From the NCBI GenBank assembly GCA_017411305.1, contig JAFQQI010000047.1, positions 23,986 to 87,985 on the forward strand: a stretch of DNA of 64,000 nt, written 5' to 3'. Position 1 is the first letter of the stretch. Each line of letters opens with the position of its first letter. This stretch comes from Lachnospiraceae bacterium (GTDB lineage: Bacteria > Bacillota > Clostridia > Lachnospirales > Lachnospiraceae). The translations under genes and the position numbers were made by a program. Positions 61,157 to 64,000 of the stretch are shown one piece after another. The notes beneath the pieces were generated by a model that was not told where the DNA came from, ran no database searches, and saw only the letters and a list, made by a program, of their open reading frames with translations.

Positions 61157-63841
61157 ATGATAAAAGAAAAATATGTAGTGACAGGTATGACCTGCTCAGC
61201 CTGTTCTTCCCATGTGGAGAAAAGTGTGGGCAAACTGCCGGGTATGGAAAAAATCAGTGTGAATCTCCTGACAAACAGCATGCAGGTAGAATATGATGAA
61301 GCTGTTTGTGACACCGAGAAGATTATAGCGGCAGTAGAGAAAGGCGGTTATGGTGCATCGCTGATGCAGGATAGTTTGGAAGCAGCGTCGGTGCAGAAAG
61401 AAAACAGAACAAACGAATTAGCAGGAAGGGAAGCCCTCAAAGGTAAAAAGGAGAACCGTGCCATGCAGGTCCGCCTTACAATATCCATTGCTTTTATGAT
61501 TATTCTGATGGCAGTTTCCATGCATCATATGGTTTTTATGTGGCTGGGGATTCCGGTTCCGGCATTTTTACATGATTTATTTCATGGAAATGAAAATGCA
61601 ATTACCTTTGCATTTACCCAGTTTTTACTGGTGCTACCGATTATTTATGTAAACCGCAAGTTCTTTCAAGTAGGATTCAAATCCCTGTTTCATTTCAGCC
61701 CCAATATGGACTCTTTGGTAGCCATTGGCTCCGGTGCGGCGCTGGTGTACGGCGTGTTTGCCATTTACCGGATGGGCTATGGTTTGGGACACGGGGATGC
61801 TGAGCTGGTAAGCAGATATGCGTCTGATTTATATTTTGAGTCCTCCGGCATGATATTGACATTAATTACCGTCGGTAAGTATTTGGAGACCCGTTCGAAG
61901 GGTAAGACAAGCGAGGCAATTGAAAAGCTTATGGATTTGTCTCCTAAGACAGCTATTTTGCTTTTGACCAATGGAGAAGAAAAGGAAATTCCTACCGAGC
62001 AATTATTAAAAGATAATCTGTTTGTAGTAAAGCCCGGAAGCCTAATTCCTGCTGACGGTGTAGTAGTGGAAGGTACTTCCAGCGTGGATGAGGCAGCCAT
62101 TACAGGCGAAAGTATTCCGGTAGAGAAGCAGGCAGGGGATTTGGTAGTTTCCGCTACCATGAACAAAGCAGGACGACTGATTTGCCGTGCAGTGAAGGTG
62201 GGTGAGGATACTACTTTGTCTCAAATTATCAGATTGGTGGAGGAGGCATCTTCTTCGAAAGCACCGATTGCAAAGCTTGCGGATAAAATTGCAGGCATTT
62301 TTGTTCCTGCTGTAATGAGTATTGCAGTAGTTACCTTTATCATATGGATGGCAATAGGCGGCGGTTTTGAAACTGCCATGCAGTGTGCCATTTCCGTGCT
62401 GGTTATTTCCTGTCCCTGTGCGCTTGGATTAGCAACTCCTGTGGCAATCATGGTAGGAACAGGTGTGGGCGCTAAGAATGGAATCTTGATTAAGTCAGGA
62501 GACGCATTGCAGGCGGCAAGAGATATTGACACCGTGGTACTTGACAAGACAGGAACCATCACCGAAGGAAAACCTAAGGTAACAGATGTATTGGGATATG
62601 CCAATGGGCTGAGCATTGATCATATTTTGTTGCTGGCGGCTGCTGTAGAGAAACCCAGTGAACATCCTCTTGCAGAGGCTATCGTTCAGGAAGCGGAAAG
62701 CAAAGGAATGATAATTCCAAAAGTAGAAAACTTTGAAGCGGTATTTGGTAAAGGAGTACAGGGTGTGTATGAGGACAAAGAATTTTTTGCCGGTAACCGC
62801 AAATTTATGGAAGAAAAGGAGGTAACCCTTTCTAAGGAGCAACAAGCAGCTCTTGCCGGACTGGCAGAGGAGGGAAAGACACCGCTTTTGTTTGCAATGA
62901 AAGCAGGGGGACAGGCCGGCAGAGGAGAACTTCTTGCCATTATCGCAGTGGCAGATACTGTGAAGATAACTTCTAAACAGGCAATCAAAGCGCTTCATGA
63001 TATGAAGATAGATGTAGTTATGTTAACCGGCGACAACCTAAGAACAGCAGAGGCTGTCCGCAAAAAGCTTTCTATCAATCAGGTTATTGCAGAGGTGCTT
63101 CCCGAGGATAAAGAAAAGGAAATCAGACGTCTGCAAAAGGAAGGCAGAAAGGTTGCCATGATTGGTGACGGAATTAATGATGCACCTGCATTGGTAGCAG
63201 CAGATGTAGGAATTGCCATCGGAGCAGGAACAGATGTTGCTATTGACAGTGCAGACATTATTTTGATGAAGAGCAGTCTTACAGATGCTATTACCGCTAT
63301 TCGTTTAAGTAAGGCGGTAATTCGCAACATCAAGCAGAATTTATTTTGGGCATTCTTTTATAATGCAGTATGTATACCGTTGGCAGCAGGAGCTTTTTAT
63401 CCGGCTTTTGGTATCCGTTTAAACCCTATGATAGGTGCGGCAGCTATGAGCATGAGCAGCTTGTTCGTAGTGGGAAATGCACTTCGGCTGCGAAATTTCA
63501 AGGCAGAAGCAATACGGACTTTAAGGGAAAACGATGAAACAAACGGCAAAGAGGACAGTACAACGGAGTATATGCAAGCTGATTATAAATACAATGAAAA
63601 TAATGAGATTCAAAATAAGGAGGATATGACTATGAACAAAACAATGACTATTGAAGGAATGATGTGCGGTCACTGTACCGGCAGAGTGCAGAAAGTGCTT
63701 GAGGCAGTACAAGGCGTTGCAAGTGTTACCATGAGCCTTGAGAACAAGAGCGCCGAGCTGGTGCTGAATGCAGAGGTGGCCGATGAAACATTGAAGGCTG
63801 TTGTAACAGAAGCAGGATATGAAGTAATCGAAATCCGTTAA
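61157..63841 (+). CDS. copA: Copper P1B ATPase CopA with fused C-terminal CopZ-like domain
   Basis: ATP-driven copper export. The 894-residue protein has an N-terminal HMA domain with Cys13-x-x-Cys16 (GMTCSACSSH), eight predicted membrane segments, the CPC motif (Cys419-Pro420-Cys421), phosphorylated Asp463 in DKTGT, and GDGINDAPAL with the Cu-type GAGTDVAIDSADI. A linker (about 795-825) leads to a second HMA domain with MMCGHC at the C-terminus (about 826-894). The join contains AAGGAGG (63617-63623) 8 nt before an in-frame ATG at 63632. Confidence 0.93.
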   Translation: MIKEKYVVTGMTCSACSSHVEKSVGKLPGMEKISVNLLTNSMQVEYDEAVCDTEKIIAAVEKGGYGASLMQDSLEAASVQKENRTNELAGREALKGKKENRAMQVRLTISIAFMIILMAVSMHHMVFMWLGIPVPAFLHDLFHGNENAITFAFTQFLLVLPIIYVNRKFFQVGFKSLFHFSPNMDSLVAIGSGAALVYGVFAIYRMGYGLGHGDAELVSRYASDLYFESSGMILTLITVGKYLETRSKGKTSEAIEKLMDLSPKTAILLLTNGEEKEIPTEQLLKDNLFVVKPGSLIPADGVVVEGTSSVDEAAITGESIPVEKQAGDLVVSATMNKAGRLICRAVKVGEDTTLSQIIRLVEEASSSKAPIAKLADKIAGIFVPAVMSIAVVTFIIWMAIGGGFETAMQCAISVLVISCPCALGLATPVAIMVGTGVGAKNGILIKSGDALQAARDIDTVVLDKTGTITEGKPKVTDVLGYANGLSIDHILLLAAAVEKPSEHPLAEAIVQEAESKGMIIPKVENFEAVFGKGVQGVYEDKEFFAGNRKFMEEKEVTLSKEQQAALAGLAEEGKTPLLFAMKAGGQAGRGELLAIIAVADTVKITSKQAIKALHDMKIDVVMLTGDNLRTAEAVRKKLSINQVIAEVLPEDKEKEIRRLQKEGRKVAMIGDGINDAPALVAADVGIAIGAGTDVAIDSADIILMKSSLTDAITAIRLSKAVIRNIKQNLFWAFFYNAVCIPLAAGAFYPAFGIRLNPMIGAAAMSMSSLFVVGNALRLRNFKAEAIRTLRENDETNGKEDSTTEYMQADYKYNENNEIQNKEDMTMNKTMTIEGMMCGHCTGRVQKVLEAVQGVASVTMSLENKSAELVLNAEVADETLKAVVTEAGYEVIEIR
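63617..63841 (+). CDS. Possible separately translated CopZ-like chaperone inside copA
   Basis: A perfect Shine-Dalgarno (63617-63623) stands 8 nt before the in-frame ATG at 63632; an ATG at 63626 is only 2 nt from it. Translation from 63632 gives 69 residues starting MNKTMTIEGMMCGHC, the length and start of a normal CopZ copper chaperone. The same codons are also the C-terminus of the CopA frame, so both a fusion and a free chaperone could be made. A separate product is inferred from the ribosome site only. Confidence 0.5.
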   Translation, partial: KEDMTMNKTMTIEGMMCGHCTGRVQKVLEAVQGVASVTMSLENKSAELVLNAEVADETLKAVVTEAGYEVIEIR

Positions 63842-63890
63842 TAAAAAAGCCCTTATAGGCAATGTCATTTAGTTAATAAATAATAATTAG

Positions 63891-63926
63891 ATTCTTATGT
63901 TAGAAATAATATAAGAGTCTTTTTAT
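63891..63926 (+). terminator. Intrinsic terminator after copA
   Basis: AGATTCTTAT pairs with ATAAGAGTCT around an AT-rich loop and is followed by TTTTT. The remaining ~70 bases to the window edge contain TTGACA but no clear -10 or gene start. Confidence 0.65.
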
Positions 63927-64000
63927 TTTGTAAAAATAGTTGACAAAAAGGATAAAATGTGCGGCCGCTTTCGCTACCAATCTGTTTTTAAGGTTGCGAA

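Noticed and set aside
1-64000. tRNA or rRNA genes
   Set aside because: No T-loop-like GGTTCRAATCC motif or rRNA stretch was noticed on reading; a tRNAscan run would be decisive.

Overview
The window looks like chromosome from an anaerobic, Gram-positive, gut-type Clostridia bacterium, most likely a member of the Lachnospiraceae. The support is moderate-to-low GC, strong AGGAGG-type ribosome sites, a CIRCE-controlled clpB, a short (type 2) argC, several protein families common in that group (DUF4250, DUF4364, DUF5722, Rpn-type nuclease), an oxygen-sensitive glycyl radical enzyme, and no respiratory genes. No rRNA, tRNA, integrase, transposase or CRISPR array was recognised.

Left part (1-13200): a secreted VIT-domain protein (cut by the window edge) and an MFS transporter diverge from an intergenic region with six tandem 11-bp repeats. 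Next come a GH3 beta-glycosidase, an AraC-type regulator on the opposite strand, and a tight operon of ROK sugar kinase, NanE-like epimerase, glycyl radical enzyme, its radical-SAM activase, a GH94-like phosphorylase and a Gfo/Idh/MocA oxidoreductase. I read this as an uncharacterised anaerobic sugar pathway in which a glycyl radical enzyme acts on a phosphorylated sugar or anhydro-sugar.

Middle (13200-30400): clpB with a CIRCE operator on a near-consensus promoter, a histidine phosphatase, an Rpn-like nuclease, a D,D-carboxypeptidase with a DUF4250 gene, a polysaccharide deacetylase, a PocR/chemoreceptor fusion, rarA, and a membrane-anchored DUF5722 glycosidase-like protein. The opposite strand carries DUF4364, a radical SAM protein, malic enzyme, a second histidine phosphatase, a LytTR response regulator and DUF1294.

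Arginine region (29172-39631): argG diverges from argC across a spacer with ARG-box-like palindromes. argJ, argB and argD follow, interrupted by a YbaK-like deacylase, an acetyltransferase, a divergent CysK-like enzyme, a lipoprotein and a small PBECR-like nuclease-domain gene. argB is preceded by a promoter and a structured, terminator-like leader.

Right part (39646-64000): an orphan solute-binding protein, a DMT transporter, an operon of comEA, a two-component system, a GerMN lipoprotein and comEC, a PD-(D/E)XK-like protein, a 7TM-HD-GYP-receiver protein, holA and NUDIX. Then come an ArsR-controlled Cd/Zn operon followed by GH97, two flavin-fold (PNPOx-like) proteins, a hydrolase, DUF402, and a CsoR/CopA copper locus in which a CopZ-like domain is fused in frame to CopA behind its own ribosome site.

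The most unusual non-coding signal is a set of three tandem arrays (31709-32057, 47863-48100, 60023-60397), each just downstream of a gene. Their bodies differ, but all are built from the palindrome GCGG-N20-CCGC repeated every 52-53 bp, which is about five helical turns.
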